DNA from: Fimiplasma intestinipullorum
GTDB lineage: Bacteria > Bacillota_I > Bacilli_A > Erysipelotrichales > Coprobacillaceae
DNA length: 64,000 nt
NCBI GenBank assembly: GCA_018715065.1
Contig: DVMJ01000008.1
Span: forward strand, 1 to 64,000
Direction: 5' to 3'
The translations under genes and the position numbers were made by a program. The first letter of the stretch is position 1. Each line of letters begins with the position of its first letter. Under the pieces are notes generated by a model. That model searched no databases. It worked only from the letters and a program-made list of their open reading frames with translations, and was not told the DNA's origin. Shown piece by piece: positions 8,161-15,656 of this stretch.

Positions 8161-8673
8161 TCAATAACCGCTATGTGTTTGGTGATATGGCTTCAGGAGG
8201 GTGTTTTTTAAAAAGTCTTCTATTTCCAACGATATGGATAGCACCTGCTTGAGAATATTTCGTGTCATTTTTTCTTTATCACTAAAGTCGATAGGCACTT
8301 TTAATACGACTTCTAAAATGGCATAGATAGGCTTTGTTTCTATCCCTTTATTTCATTTCGTATCTTTCATCAGATTCCAATATCTTTCTTGAATGCCAGC
8401 GGTTCGGCCGATCAGTCATAACTTTATTTGTAATTTCTGGTGGTTCAATACCATGGCAAACCTGAACTGGCTGTTTCTTAAATAATCATCCGTAAAAGAA
8501 AAGTAAGTGTAATCCAGATAACCATAAGCCAGAGAGCTTGTCTTATATGTTTGAGGAAAATGTTTTTTCAGTTCTGAAACATACTTGGTTAAGATAATAT
8601 AGGCCTTGCGGATCGTTCCTTCGTTTAACTGCTGCTGATAAATGGCTAAACACTATTGCATATTACTGTTCAT
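8161..8673 (-). pseudogene. DUF7000-like protein, three in-frame nonsense codons
   Basis: One continuous minus-strand frame of 170 codons from ATG 8673 to TGA 8161 encodes a recognisable protein: 'CLAIYQQQLNEGTIRKAY', 'SSLAYGYLDYTYFSF', 'FAMVLNHQKLQIKL', 'ERYWNLMKD', 'LEIEDFLKN'. This matches the general pattern I know for the DUF7000 family. Internal stops are TAG 8655-8653, TGA 8418-8416 and TGA 8355-8353. The two TGA codons fall where relatives usually have Trp ('..F.IWLAGY' and 'ESDWNKY'-type positions), which fits G-to-A changes of TGG. No frameshift is needed. The intact function is unknown. Residues 7976-8120 upstream hold only the gldA terminator. Confidence 0.8.
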
Positions 8674-8744
8674 CTTCTAAACCACTGCTGTTGTATTGGG
8701 TACAAGCTTTTATATGTCGATCTTCTTAGATGTGAAATACAGAC

Positions 8745-9338
8745 TCATTTGAATAAGCGTTTGCTTAAAGATTGATGAGCTGTCGCTTTACGCAAAGCCA
8801 GGTACAGTGCACTGGCAATAATCACGGATACAACGGCATTGAATAAAGTCGTTCCAGCTGTCCAGGCGGCAAAGATCTTAGCGGAAGATGAGGGAATGCC
8901 CAGAACGAGATTTTTATAAAAATAAGAGACGACGGGATCGGCGATCACATTAAATCCCATACCAGCGATGGCGGATAGAATGGTCCATTTGGTTAACTGT
9001 TTGGAATCTGTGATCGTGTTGATATGACCGATGCGATAGGCGACAAATCCGGTAATACAACCAATTCCCATTTTAAGGATCATTGTCTGCGGTGCTGAGG
9101 TGACGTATAGTGGGTTCATGAGGTCCGCTAACCCCATTCCGATGGCACCTGCTAGCCCACCAGGAACACCTCCCAGGATCAAGGCGGCTAAAACACAGAA
9201 AATATTACCGAAATGGATGGCCGTACTGCTTCCGCCCAATGGAATATCGATACGGAAAAACTGAAAACCGATGTAACAGAGGGCACACATCAGTGCTAAA
9301 ACGGATAAACGAAAGATTTGATTTTGTTTTTTATTCAT
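8745..9338 (-). CDS. ECF transporter S component (substrate-binding membrane subunit)
   Basis: 197 residues with five to six hydrophobic helices. 'GSSTAIHFGNIFCVLAALIL' and 'GGVPGGLAGAIGMGLADLM' have the shape of ECF S-components of the vitamin type (ECF_trnsprt group). S-components capture a vitamin and pair with the shared EcfAA'T energising module, which is not in this window. Three in-frame ATGs follow the ribosome site AAGGAG; 9338 gives the best spacing (9 nt). It is divergent from a MocR-type regulator, a family often tied to vitamin B6, so pyridoxine or pyridoxamine is a reasonable but unproven substrate. HMP/thiamine or riboflavin are alternatives. Confidence 0.82.
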   Translation of the reverse strand: MNKKQNQIFRLSVLALMCALCYIGFQFFRIDIPLGGSSTAIHFGNIFCVLAALILGGVPGGLAGAIGMGLADLMNPLYVTSAPQTMILKMGIGCITGFVAYRIGHINTITDSKQLTKWTILSAIAGMGFNVIADPVVSYFYKNLVLGIPSSSAKIFAAWTAGTTLFNAVVSVIIASALYLALRKATAHQSLSKRLFK

Positions 9339-9371
9339 CATCATGACTCCTTTACTTAAAGTATGCTATAA

Positions 9372-9418
9372 TGATAACAGTAAACTGACATGATAAAAAT
9401 ACACAGTTTTGATAAAAA
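9372..9418. promoter_or_regulatory. Three direct repeats 19 nt apart, likely MocR operator
   Basis: TGATAACA (9372), TGATAAAA (9391) and TGATAAAA (9410) recur with an exact 19-nt period in the 92 nt between the divergent S-component and regulator genes. A TATAAT at 9367-9372 reads toward the regulator and touches the first repeat; the last repeat touches the ribosome site. MocR proteins are known to bind direct repeats, so autoregulation plus control of the S-component gene is inferred. Confidence 0.6.
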
Positions 9419-9430
9419 GGAGAGGGTCAG

Positions 9431-10756
9431 ATGAAGATTGAACATTTAAGCTTTCAACTGCACACAAGCAAACCATTCTATCAGGAATTACATGATTATT
9501 TAGTCAATCAGATGTTGTCGGGCTATATTCAAAATGGGGATCGCCTGCCATCCATCCGTCAGCTGGCAAAGGATCTGCATTTATCGCGAACAACGATTGA
9601 GAATGCTTACGAACTGTTAGTCAGCGAAGGTTATGTGATTAGTCGGTCTCGATCAGGCTATTATTGTGATTTGCCTTATGGTCTGAATAAGGAGAAGCTC
9701 ATCGTTCAGAAAACTTCAAAGAGTGCTTCTGAGGATCAGATCCTCTATAATTTTTCCAGTCGATATGTGGATGCTTCTGATTTTGATACGAAACTATGGC
9801 GTCGCTATATGCGAATTGTTATGGATCGTGATCAGGATATTGCCTCGTATGGTGAGCGTCTAGGTGAGTGGGAACTGCGGGAAGCATTATCTGATTATTT
9901 ATATCGGGGGCGAGGGGTGAAATGTACAGCGGATCAATTGGTGATCGGTGCCGGTATTCAGCCTCTGCTTTATATGTTCTGTGGCCGGTTTGTCTCACAG
10001 GTATTAAAGGTCGGGTTTATCCATCCAGGTTTCAGACAGGCGATCCAGGTCTTTCAAGACTGCCATCATGAGATCCGGCTTTTTCATTCATTAGATGAGG
10101 TCGATTTTACGCAAATTGATGTGCTGTATCTGACACCCACGGAACTCAATCTGAAGATGAAGCGACGTTTATGGCTGATAGAGAAGCTGCAGCGCCATCA
10201 TGTTTTTTTGATTGAAGATGATCTCAATGGCGAAATGCATTATGTGACTCCCAGTTTTCCGGCTATTCAGGGGCTTTCCGGAGAAGAAAATGTCATTTAT
10301 CTGAATTCCTTTTCACGCCTGCTGCTGCCTTCTTTGCGAATAGCCTGCATGGTCTTACCGGTTGCATTGGCGCAACAGCTGCAAATGCAGATCAAATGTT
10401 ATAATCAGACGGCTTCGAAAATTGAGCAGAACGTTTTTAATTATTATTTGCGTGAGGGACATCTGGAAAGACGGATCCGTAAATTGAGGCGACAATCTCT
10501 AAAAAAAAGTCAGCTTATGAAAGAGGGGATCCAAAATATCCTCAATGCGGATCAGTTCCATTTTTTTGAGACCAGTCAGCTATTTATTTGCCCTCTTGAT
10601 CTGCCGGATGATTTTTATATCCGGGCCAGTCAGCATCAGATTGCGTTTGCCAGTCAGGATCCTAAGGCATTGCATATGGCCTTCGGAGGGGTGGATGCTA
10701 CCAAAATTGCAGAGGCATTTCAGTTAATCAAAAAACTTGCCCTTAGGCAAGTTTAG
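9431..10756 (+). CDS. MocR/GabR-type regulator: GntR wHTH plus aminotransferase-like domain
   Basis: 441 residues. N-terminal GntR winged helix (about 10-75: 'PFYQELHDYLVNQML', 'SIRQLAKDLHLSRTTIENAY', 'YVISRSRSGYY'), a linker, then a fold-type I aminotransferase-like domain (about 110-440). MocR regulators use this domain to sense PLP or PLP adducts. Here the usual 'TFSK..P..R' lysine is replaced: 'LNSFSRLLLPSLRIACMVLP' (about residue 297). The 'DDYDSE' motif reads 'DDLNGE', and the 'SHQFPTG' loop is missing. So binding of PLP as a Schiff base is doubtful. GGAGAGGG precedes the ATG. It is divergent from the S-component, with direct repeats between them. Confidence 0.88.
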   Translation: MKIEHLSFQLHTSKPFYQELHDYLVNQMLSGYIQNGDRLPSIRQLAKDLHLSRTTIENAYELLVSEGYVISRSRSGYYCDLPYGLNKEKLIVQKTSKSASEDQILYNFSSRYVDASDFDTKLWRRYMRIVMDRDQDIASYGERLGEWELREALSDYLYRGRGVKCTADQLVIGAGIQPLLYMFCGRFVSQVLKVGFIHPGFRQAIQVFQDCHHEIRLFHSLDEVDFTQIDVLYLTPTELNLKMKRRLWLIEKLQRHHVFLIEDDLNGEMHYVTPSFPAIQGLSGEENVIYLNSFSRLLLPSLRIACMVLPVALAQQLQMQIKCYNQTASKIEQNVFNYYLREGHLERRIRKLRRQSLKKSQLMKEGIQNILNADQFHFFETSQLFICPLDLPDDFYIRASQHQIAFASQDPKALHMAFGGVDATKIAEAFQLIKKLALRQV

Positions 10757-10757
10757 C
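10730..10757 (-). terminator. Terminator of the MFS gene, inside both converging coding regions
   Basis: On the minus strand AAACTTGCC/GGCAAGTTT with a 4-nt loop and TTTTTT. The stem contains the MFS stop codon and also the last codons of the MocR gene (stop at 10754-10756). Confidence 0.82.
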
Positions 10758-11975
10758 AGATTTTCTAAAGAAGAGAAGACCCAGAATAAACAGGATCGTC
10801 AGCATGCCCACACCGATATTGATATTGCCGGTGACCTGACTGGCGATAGAGATGATCGCTGTTCCTAAAAAAGAGGCACCCTTTCCGCAAATATCCATGA
10901 TACCAAAATATTCTCCTGCGTTTTCATTCGGAATGATCTTGGCAAAATAGGATCGAGATAGGGCCTGGATACCACCCTGGAACATACCGACAATAAAGGC
11001 TAGTATCCAGAAGTGGAGCTGAGTGGACATGAACAGGGCAAAGATGGCAATACCTGTATAGGCTAAGATACAAATTGTGATGAGCTGCTTGGGATCATAC
11101 TTTTTGGATAGACGCCCAAAAGTAATAGAACATGGGAAGGCAACAATTTGTGTCATTAAGAGGGCAATCAATAAGCCTGTGCTGTCTAAACCAAGTGCCT
11201 GACCATAAGCAGTAGCCATATCAATGATGGTATAGACACCGTCGATATAAAAGAAGAAGGCTAATAAGAACCAGAGGATCTTCTTATTCTTTTGCGCTTT
11301 TTTCAATGTGTTCCATAAACGCCCCAGGCTATTTTGAAAGATGTGAGACGGATGATCAACATAAAACTTCTGCTGGTAACGACGTAAAAGTGGAAGGCTC
11401 ATGACGACCCACCAAATGGCAATCATGGCAAAAGTCAAAGACATGGCTAGCGGCATGGATAATCCAAAAGATGAGCCACCTAAGACCAGGACCAGACCGA
11501 TGCCAAAAGGAATACAGGAGCCAATGTAGCCCCAGGCATAGCCATGGCTGGACACTGTATCCATCCGATTTTCAGTGGTAATGTCTGTCAGCATGGCATC
11601 ATAGAAAATCAGACTGGCCGAATAGCCGACTTTAGCGATGACAAAAATGATCAGAAACACCAGCCAGGTCGATGCCAGACCAAGCAGGACACAGCTGATG
11701 GCCCCAATCAGCATAGCCCCGGTAAATAATTTTTTCTTATAATTTCGTGTATCTGCGACAGTTCCTAAAACCGGTCCAAGCAGGGCGACGATCAGGGTAG
11801 AGATGGAGGTTCCGTATCCCCAGTAGGCAAGATAGTCAACAGATGACAATCCAGCCAGGTCTCCCAGATAATTAAAATAAATGGGCATGATCGTAGATAC
11901 AAGTAGGATAAAGGCCGAATTACCGACATCATAAAGGATCCAGGCCTTCTCCAGTTTGGTAAGTTTAAGCTTCAA
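10743..11975 (-). CDS. MFS transporter, UMF1/Atg22-like
   Basis: 410 residues, about twelve transmembrane helices. The N-terminal 'ILYDVGNSAFILLVSTIMP' and 'LGTVADTRNYKKKLF' (the loop 2-3 MFS signature) resemble the UMF1 family of major facilitators, related to vacuolar Atg22 amino-acid effluxers. Substrate in bacteria is unknown. The start is assigned to TTG 11975: GAGGAGG lies 8 nt upstream, within the end of the preceding gene, and the frame upstream is only the shadow of that gene. It overlaps the phospholipase-like gene by 11 nt, so the two are translationally coupled. Its 3' end overlaps the converging MocR gene by 14 nt. Confidence 0.85.
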   Translation of the reverse strand: MKLKLTKLEKAWILYDVGNSAFILLVSTIMPIYFNYLGDLAGLSSVDYLAYWGYGTSISTLIVALLGPVLGTVADTRNYKKKLFTGAMLIGAISCVLLGLASTWLVFLIIFVIAKVGYSASLIFYDAMLTDITTENRMDTVSSHGYAWGYIGSCIPFGIGLVLVLGGSSFGLSMPLAMSLTFAMIAIWWVVMSLPLLRRYQQKFYVDHPSHIFQNSLGRLWNTLKKAQKNKKILWFLLAFFFYIDGVYTIIDMATAYGQALGLDSTGLLIALLMTQIVAFPCSITFGRLSKKYDPKQLITICILAYTGIAIFALFMSTQLHFWILAFIVGMFQGGIQALSRSYFAKIIPNENAGEYFGIMDICGKGASFLGTAIISIASQVTGNINIGVGMLTILFILGLLFFRKSAKLA

Positions 11976-12783
11976 TTTGAATTTCCTCCTCGTTGATATC
12001 AAAGGTTCTCTGGTAGTAAGGGTGGTTGACTTGGCCGGCAAGAAGTGCGTCATCTAAAGAAGCAAACAGTTCAATTGCGACATGCTTGGCCTTCTCGTAA
12101 AGCGTTAAAAGATGGGCAGTGGTACTTTGTAGACGCAAATCAGGTTCCGGCATCACAATGTGTCCGGTCAGGTTAGGATGCTGACCGATCCATTTGATTC
12201 CTTGGATGAGCAATCGACGCTTGAAAGGATGCGGACAATAGAGCAGGTGGTGATAGAAACGCATGCCTTTGATGGCCGTCTTGATCACATGTTCATCCAG
12301 TGTTGGATAAAAGCTCTGAATGACAGGGATATCCTCTTTTCGATAATCAATGAGTTGATACAAAGGATAACGAACCGGGTCATAGTGATCCAGGACTAAA
12401 AGCGCTCGTTCGAGATCATCTTCGATTTCGGAGTGACAGGCAATGTGCTCTGCCTGAATCTTTTCGATATAAGTATGGCAGGTTGTATCCAGCCCAAAAT
12501 GACAAAGATAACCATATAGATAGGCCAAGGCAGCTGGACTGTCTGTTTCTTTCAGACGCTGAAAGAGCGGCCCAAAAAACTGCTCTGCCGGAAGACTATG
12601 TATGGTGTTTCCCAGCGCACTCACGTCATTGTGGTGCAGTGGATGATAGTAGAATAATAAATCAGGACCATGTACCCCTAGTTGGAACAGGGTCGGATAT
12701 TGTTCGATGATCTTCTGTTTGTTTGTATCGAGCAAGTCCTTGATTTCCTTTCCAAAACGATAGTGGGCATAGGTTGATGGCAT
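11965..12783 (-). CDS. Zinc-dependent phospholipase C family protein
   Basis: 272 residues. The start 'MPSTYAHYRFG' and 'FQLGVHGPDLLFYYHP', with later 'YLYGYLCHFGLDTTCHTYI', are the His/Asp-rich signature of the Zn_dep_PLPC family (helical, trinuclear zinc site like Bacillus cereus PLC and P1 nuclease). No signal peptide is present, unlike secreted phospholipases, so the protein should act in the cytosol. Such intracellular versions are common in Firmicutes and uncharacterised. AGAGGTGA precedes the ATG at 12783; an ATG at 12801 is upstream of that site and less likely. It overlaps the MFS gene downstream. Confidence 0.82.
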   Translation of the reverse strand: MPSTYAHYRFGKEIKDLLDTNKQKIIEQYPTLFQLGVHGPDLLFYYHPLHHNDVSALGNTIHSLPAEQFFGPLFQRLKETDSPAALAYLYGYLCHFGLDTTCHTYIEKIQAEHIACHSEIEDDLERALLVLDHYDPVRYPLYQLIDYRKEDIPVIQSFYPTLDEHVIKTAIKGMRFYHHLLYCPHPFKRRLLIQGIKWIGQHPNLTGHIVMPEPDLRLQSTTAHLLTLYEKAKHVAIELFASLDDALLAGQVNHPYYQRTFDINEEEIQIEA

Positions 12784-12858
12784 AAGATCACCTCTTTCCA
12801 TAGACAGTATAGCATAAAGCGCAGGGGTGAAAAAGTAAAAAAAACGTTAAGAACGTAT

Positions 12859-12890
12859 CAAAAAAGCGATTGTTATGTCAACAATCGCTA
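12859..12890 (-). terminator. Terminator of the phosphofructokinase gene
   Basis: On the minus strand AGCGATTGTT/AACAATCGCT with a 5-nt loop and TTTTTT. The stem includes bases of the gene's TAG stop (12890-12888). Confidence 0.87.
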
Positions 12891-14108
12891 CATTAAATGT
12901 GAAATATCGAGATAGCAAGGTACACCATTCTGGTAATCAAGCGTTACCTCACCTTGAATCAGCGGATATAGATATTCATAGAGTTCATTGGTAATATCAT
13001 GATGATCGGGGCTGATCCATTCCAGTGGGATGCGTTTTTCTTTATTGGCGATGGCATGGACATCAAAATCAGTGATACTGATCTTGCCTTGTGGATTACG
13101 TACAAAGCCCATCATTCTTTCGGTCTTGCCTTCAAGTGCTGCTTTCACTGCTTCTTGACCGATCCATTGTGCTTCATCGAGGTCTGTTTTGCTGGCGATA
13201 TGCATGGCACAGCGCTGCAGGACATTCAACTCAATACTGCGCACCTTGCAATGGAAAGTATCGCGAACGAGATTTTCCAGAATCTTACCCGTTCCGCTAT
13301 GTAAGACATGTCCAAAGACATCTTTAGATGTATACGAAGAATCTTCGTCCAGAAAACGTCCCTGACGATCGCGGATTCCCTCTGAAACGGCGATGATGAT
13401 ATTTCTTCTGGTTTTGAAAAGTTCACGAATATGATCGAGAAAAGCATCTGTATCAAAAGGCACTTCTGGCAGATAGATCAAATCTGGCGCAACCTGATGT
13501 GAGTTGCGCGCCAGTGCGCTGGCAGCCGTCAGCCAACCGGCATTTCTTCCCATGATTTCGACAATCGTCACAGACTTCACTTTATAGATCATGCTATCAT
13601 GGATGATCTCTAGCATGCTGCATGCAACATATTTAGCTGCAGAACCAAATCCCGGCGTATGATCGGTTCCCATTAAGTCGTTGTCAATCGTTTTTGGAAT
13701 ACCGATGATATGAATGGGGGCATCGATCATTCTGGCATAACTGGATAATTTCATGACGGTATCCATTGAATCATTGCCGCCGATATAAAAGAAATCGGTG
13801 ATTTGCAGTGTATTAAATATCTCAAAGATCTTTTCATAAGGACGCTTGTCCTCGGCAATCTCAGGTAATTTATAACGGCAGCTGCCAAGATACATCGCCG
13901 GAGTACACTTCAAAGCATTGCGTTTATCCTGATCTTTAAAGACATTCAAATCAAAATAGGTATCTTCCAAAAGTCCCTGAATGCCGTTTTTGAGACCGTA
14001 GACATGTTCAAAACCTTGTTTGTAGGCTTCTTCAATGACACCGGCAAGGCTGGCATTGATCGCTGCTGTAGGACCGCCGGACTGACCGACCATGCAGTTT
14101 TTTTTCAT
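12888..14108 (-). CDS. 6-phosphofructokinase, pyrophosphate-dependent type
   Basis: 406 residues. 'VGQSGGPTAAINASLAGVI' at the N-terminus, 'YIGGNDSMDT' (about 104), 'GIPKTIDNDLMGTDHTPGFG' (about 134) and 'EIMGRNAGWLTAAS' are phosphofructokinase motifs. In the 'GGNDS' loop the residue that is Gly in ATP enzymes (GGDGS) is Asp, the sign of PPi-dependent enzymes, and 'PKTIDND' supplies the catalytic Thr-Asp pair. It phosphorylates fructose 6-phosphate with PPi, reversibly, saving ATP in a fermenter. GAGGAG precedes the ATG at 14108, not the upstream one at 14123. It is divergent from an XRE regulator across 329 AT-rich bases. Confidence 0.88.
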   Translation of the reverse strand: MKKNCMVGQSGGPTAAINASLAGVIEEAYKQGFEHVYGLKNGIQGLLEDTYFDLNVFKDQDKRNALKCTPAMYLGSCRYKLPEIAEDKRPYEKIFEIFNTLQITDFFYIGGNDSMDTVMKLSSYARMIDAPIHIIGIPKTIDNDLMGTDHTPGFGSAAKYVACSMLEIIHDSMIYKVKSVTIVEIMGRNAGWLTAASALARNSHQVAPDLIYLPEVPFDTDAFLDHIRELFKTRRNIIIAVSEGIRDRQGRFLDEDSSYTSKDVFGHVLHSGTGKILENLVRDTFHCKVRSIELNVLQRCAMHIASKTDLDEAQWIGQEAVKAALEGKTERMMGFVRNPQGKISITDFDVHAIANKEKRIPLEWISPDHHDITNELYEYLYPLIQGEVTLDYQNGVPCYLDISHLM

Positions 14109-14374
14109 ATTAACACTCCTCATTCTTTATTAATGAATATAATCATTAGTATTGTTCATTTCTTATTTTAACATAGATTGTAAAGAATATGAATGATTTA
14201 TTCTAACCTTGTCCGAATAAATCATTTTGTCTAAGATATTTGCTTTTTTTTGACCATAGGGGCAAGAAATCTCCTTATTCGGCGCATTTTCTTTTATTTT
14301 GTACAGTATGTTGCTTAATCTGATAAAACCGACAGTTTGGATATAAAAAAAAGAAAAAAATTGCGATTTCTGAT

Positions 14375-14402
14375 TTGCAACATTTCTTAAACATAGTATG
14401 AT
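14375..14402 (+). promoter_or_regulatory. Probable promoter of the XRE regulator
   Basis: TTGCAA (14375-14380), 16-nt spacer, TATGAT (14397-14402). The rest of the 14109-14437 gap is AT-rich and should contain the divergent phosphofructokinase promoter, but I see no strong -35/-10 pair for it and no RNA motif or convincing small gene. Confidence 0.55.
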
Positions 14403-14437
14403 ATTATTGTACAACTTTAAAGAAAGGAGAAATGACA

Positions 14438-14782
14438 ATGGCGATTTTTGATTATGATCAAATCGGGAAAAGAATTAAGAAGAGGAGGACTGAACTAGGT
14501 TATAGTCAATTGGATCTATATAAGTTGACGGGGATAACAAACTTTTATATATCCAAAATTGAAAATGGTCATGTAGACCTGACATTCAAAACGTTGGAAA
14601 AGCTATGTGTCGCCTTGGATGTAGATTTTGTCTATATTCTAACAGGAAAGACATTAGACGTTGGGTTGATAGACAGTTTGGCCGAAATTCAGGAATATTA
14701 TCTTAAATCAGAGCGGAATCGAAGGATCATTGAAAAACATCTTGAACTGATCAAGATGTTAATTGAAGAAGACGAAGCTTAA
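14438..14782 (+). CDS. XRE-family HTH transcriptional regulator
   Basis: 114 residues. An HTH_3 domain spans about 8-65: 'IGKRIKKRRTELGYSQLDLY' then 'KLTGITNFYISKIENGHVDL', followed by the fourth and fifth helices 'FKTLEKLCVALDVDFVYILTG'. The remaining 45 residues form a charged helical tail, probably for dimerisation. It should be a DNA-binding regulator; the target is unknown, with the divergent phosphofructokinase gene the nearest candidate. AAAGGAG suits the second ATG (14438, spacing 8) better than the first (14432, spacing 2). A weak hairpin follows. Confidence 0.87.
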   Translation: MAIFDYDQIGKRIKKRRTELGYSQLDLYKLTGITNFYISKIENGHVDLTFKTLEKLCVALDVDFVYILTGKTLDVGLIDSLAEIQEYYLKSERNRRIIEKHLELIKMLIEEDEA

Positions 14783-14787
14783 AAAGA

Positions 14788-14875
14788 AAAACTGTTTGTA
14801 GGGAAGCAGTTTTATTCACGATTTAGGCAGTGATTTAGTCTAGAGGGGTATGGAAGCAACCATACCTTTTATTTT
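14788..14875 (+). terminator. Two hairpins after the XRE gene
   Basis: First AAAACTG/CAGTTTT with TTTTATT (14788-14816, weak). Second GGTATGG/CCATACC, loop AAGCAA, with TTTTATTTTG (14847-14875), the better terminator. Confidence 0.6.
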
Positions 14876-15030
14876 GTGGTTATTAAAATAATGACCGAAA
14901 GACAAAGGATCAAAGCAATGGTCAATAAGAGATAGAGGCAGCGTATCAATGGTGCGCCGCAAAGAATCTGAAAGAAATGCCAGACAATAAGCAAAATAGA
15001 GAGTGAAGCTAAGATGCGGATCATTCGCAA
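14869..15030 (-). CDS. Small two-helix membrane protein (possible)
   Basis: A 53-codon minus-strand frame starting at TTG 15030, or 51 codons from ATG 15024. It is strongly hydrophobic: 'ILASLSILLIVWHFFQILCG' then 'LYLLLTIALILCLSVIILIT', two likely transmembrane helices joined by 'APLIRC'. GAGG lies 9 nt before the TTG. It is downstream of cotJC on the same strand but after that gene's terminator. No family is recognised. The hydrophobic two-helix pattern and ribosome site argue for a real gene, its size and lack of a known relative argue for caution. Confidence 0.5.
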   Translation of the reverse strand: MRMIRILASLSILLIVWHFFQILCGAPLIRCLYLLLTIALILCLSVIILITTK

Positions 15031-15043
15031 GCGTCTAGACCTC

Positions 15044-15080
15044 TAGAAGAAAGGAAACTGTCTAAAATCGACAGTTTCCC
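15044..15080 (-). terminator. Terminator of cotJC
   Basis: Stem GGAAACTGTC/GACAGTTTCC with a 7-nt loop and a T-rich tail on the minus strand. The TAG stop of cotJC lies at the loop/stem edge. Confidence 0.78.
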
Positions 15081-15649
15081 TGTTTTTTCATGCCGTACCC
15101 TTTAGCCAGATATTCATTATACAGTTCTAAGAAGCGCTGGTAGTGCACGATCTCACGCTGTCTCAAATAGGAAAGTGGCCCTAAAATGTCTGGACAGTTC
15201 GTCAGATCCATCAGATTCTCGTAAATGGCTCGGGCTTTTTGTTCAGCCGCGAGGTCTTCACATAAATCTGCAATTGGGTCGCCAGTTGCGGCAAAGTAGT
15301 CGACTCTAAATGAGTAGCCCTGGGCATTGACTGGATAAAGAGAGAAACCATGTTCCGTATAATGGCCTTCCAGTCCAGCCTGCTTGATTTCCTGAAGACT
15401 GGCACCCTGCATTAATTGATACACCATTGTACTGATCATTTCCATATGAGCCAATTCCTCTGTACCAATATCCGTTAAAAGGGCCTTTCCTTTGTCATCT
15501 GGCATCGTGTAGCGTTGCGTCAAATAGCGCATGCTGGCGGCTAATTCACCGTTGGGACCACCAAACTGAGTGATGATGTTTTTGGCCATGCTGAGATCGC
15601 CATTTTGAATATGAATGGGGTATTGAAGTTTTTTATCATATTTCCACAT
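15062..15649 (-). CDS. cotJC: Spore coat protein CotJC, manganese-catalase family
   Basis: 195 residues, a ferritin-like four-helix bundle. Dimanganese ligands of the family are visible: Glu in 'GGPNGELAASMRYL' (about 35), Glu and His in 'GTEELAHMEMI' (about 66-69), Glu in 'DLAAEQKARAIYE' (about 135-140) and His in 'REIVHYQRF' (about 170). In Bacillus CotJC is a spore-coat protein made in the mother cell; a catalase activity is plausible because the ligands are kept. It follows the CotJA/CotJB gene by 7 nt, so they form an operon. Its ribosome site lies within the end of that gene. Confidence 0.92.
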   Translation of the reverse strand: MWKYDKKLQYPIHIQNGDLSMAKNIITQFGGPNGELAASMRYLTQRYTMPDDKGKALLTDIGTEELAHMEMISTMVYQLMQGASLQEIKQAGLEGHYTEHGFSLYPVNAQGYSFRVDYFAATGDPIADLCEDLAAEQKARAIYENLMDLTNCPDILGPLSYLRQREIVHYQRFLELYNEYLAKGYGMKKQGNCRF

Positions 15650-15656
15650 GTTTCAT

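Noticed and set aside
8161..8673. Use of genetic code 4 (UGA = Trp) by this organism
   Set aside because: Many intact genes here end in TGA (for example 1211, 14108-strand neighbours, 20204, 21306, 62391) and encode Trp with TGG, so the code is standard; only the pseudogene shows TGA at Trp positions.
14163..14438. 91-codon minus-strand ORF in the gap before the XRE regulator
   Set aside because: No ribosome site, AT-rich low-complexity protein, and it covers the promoter region of the XRE gene.
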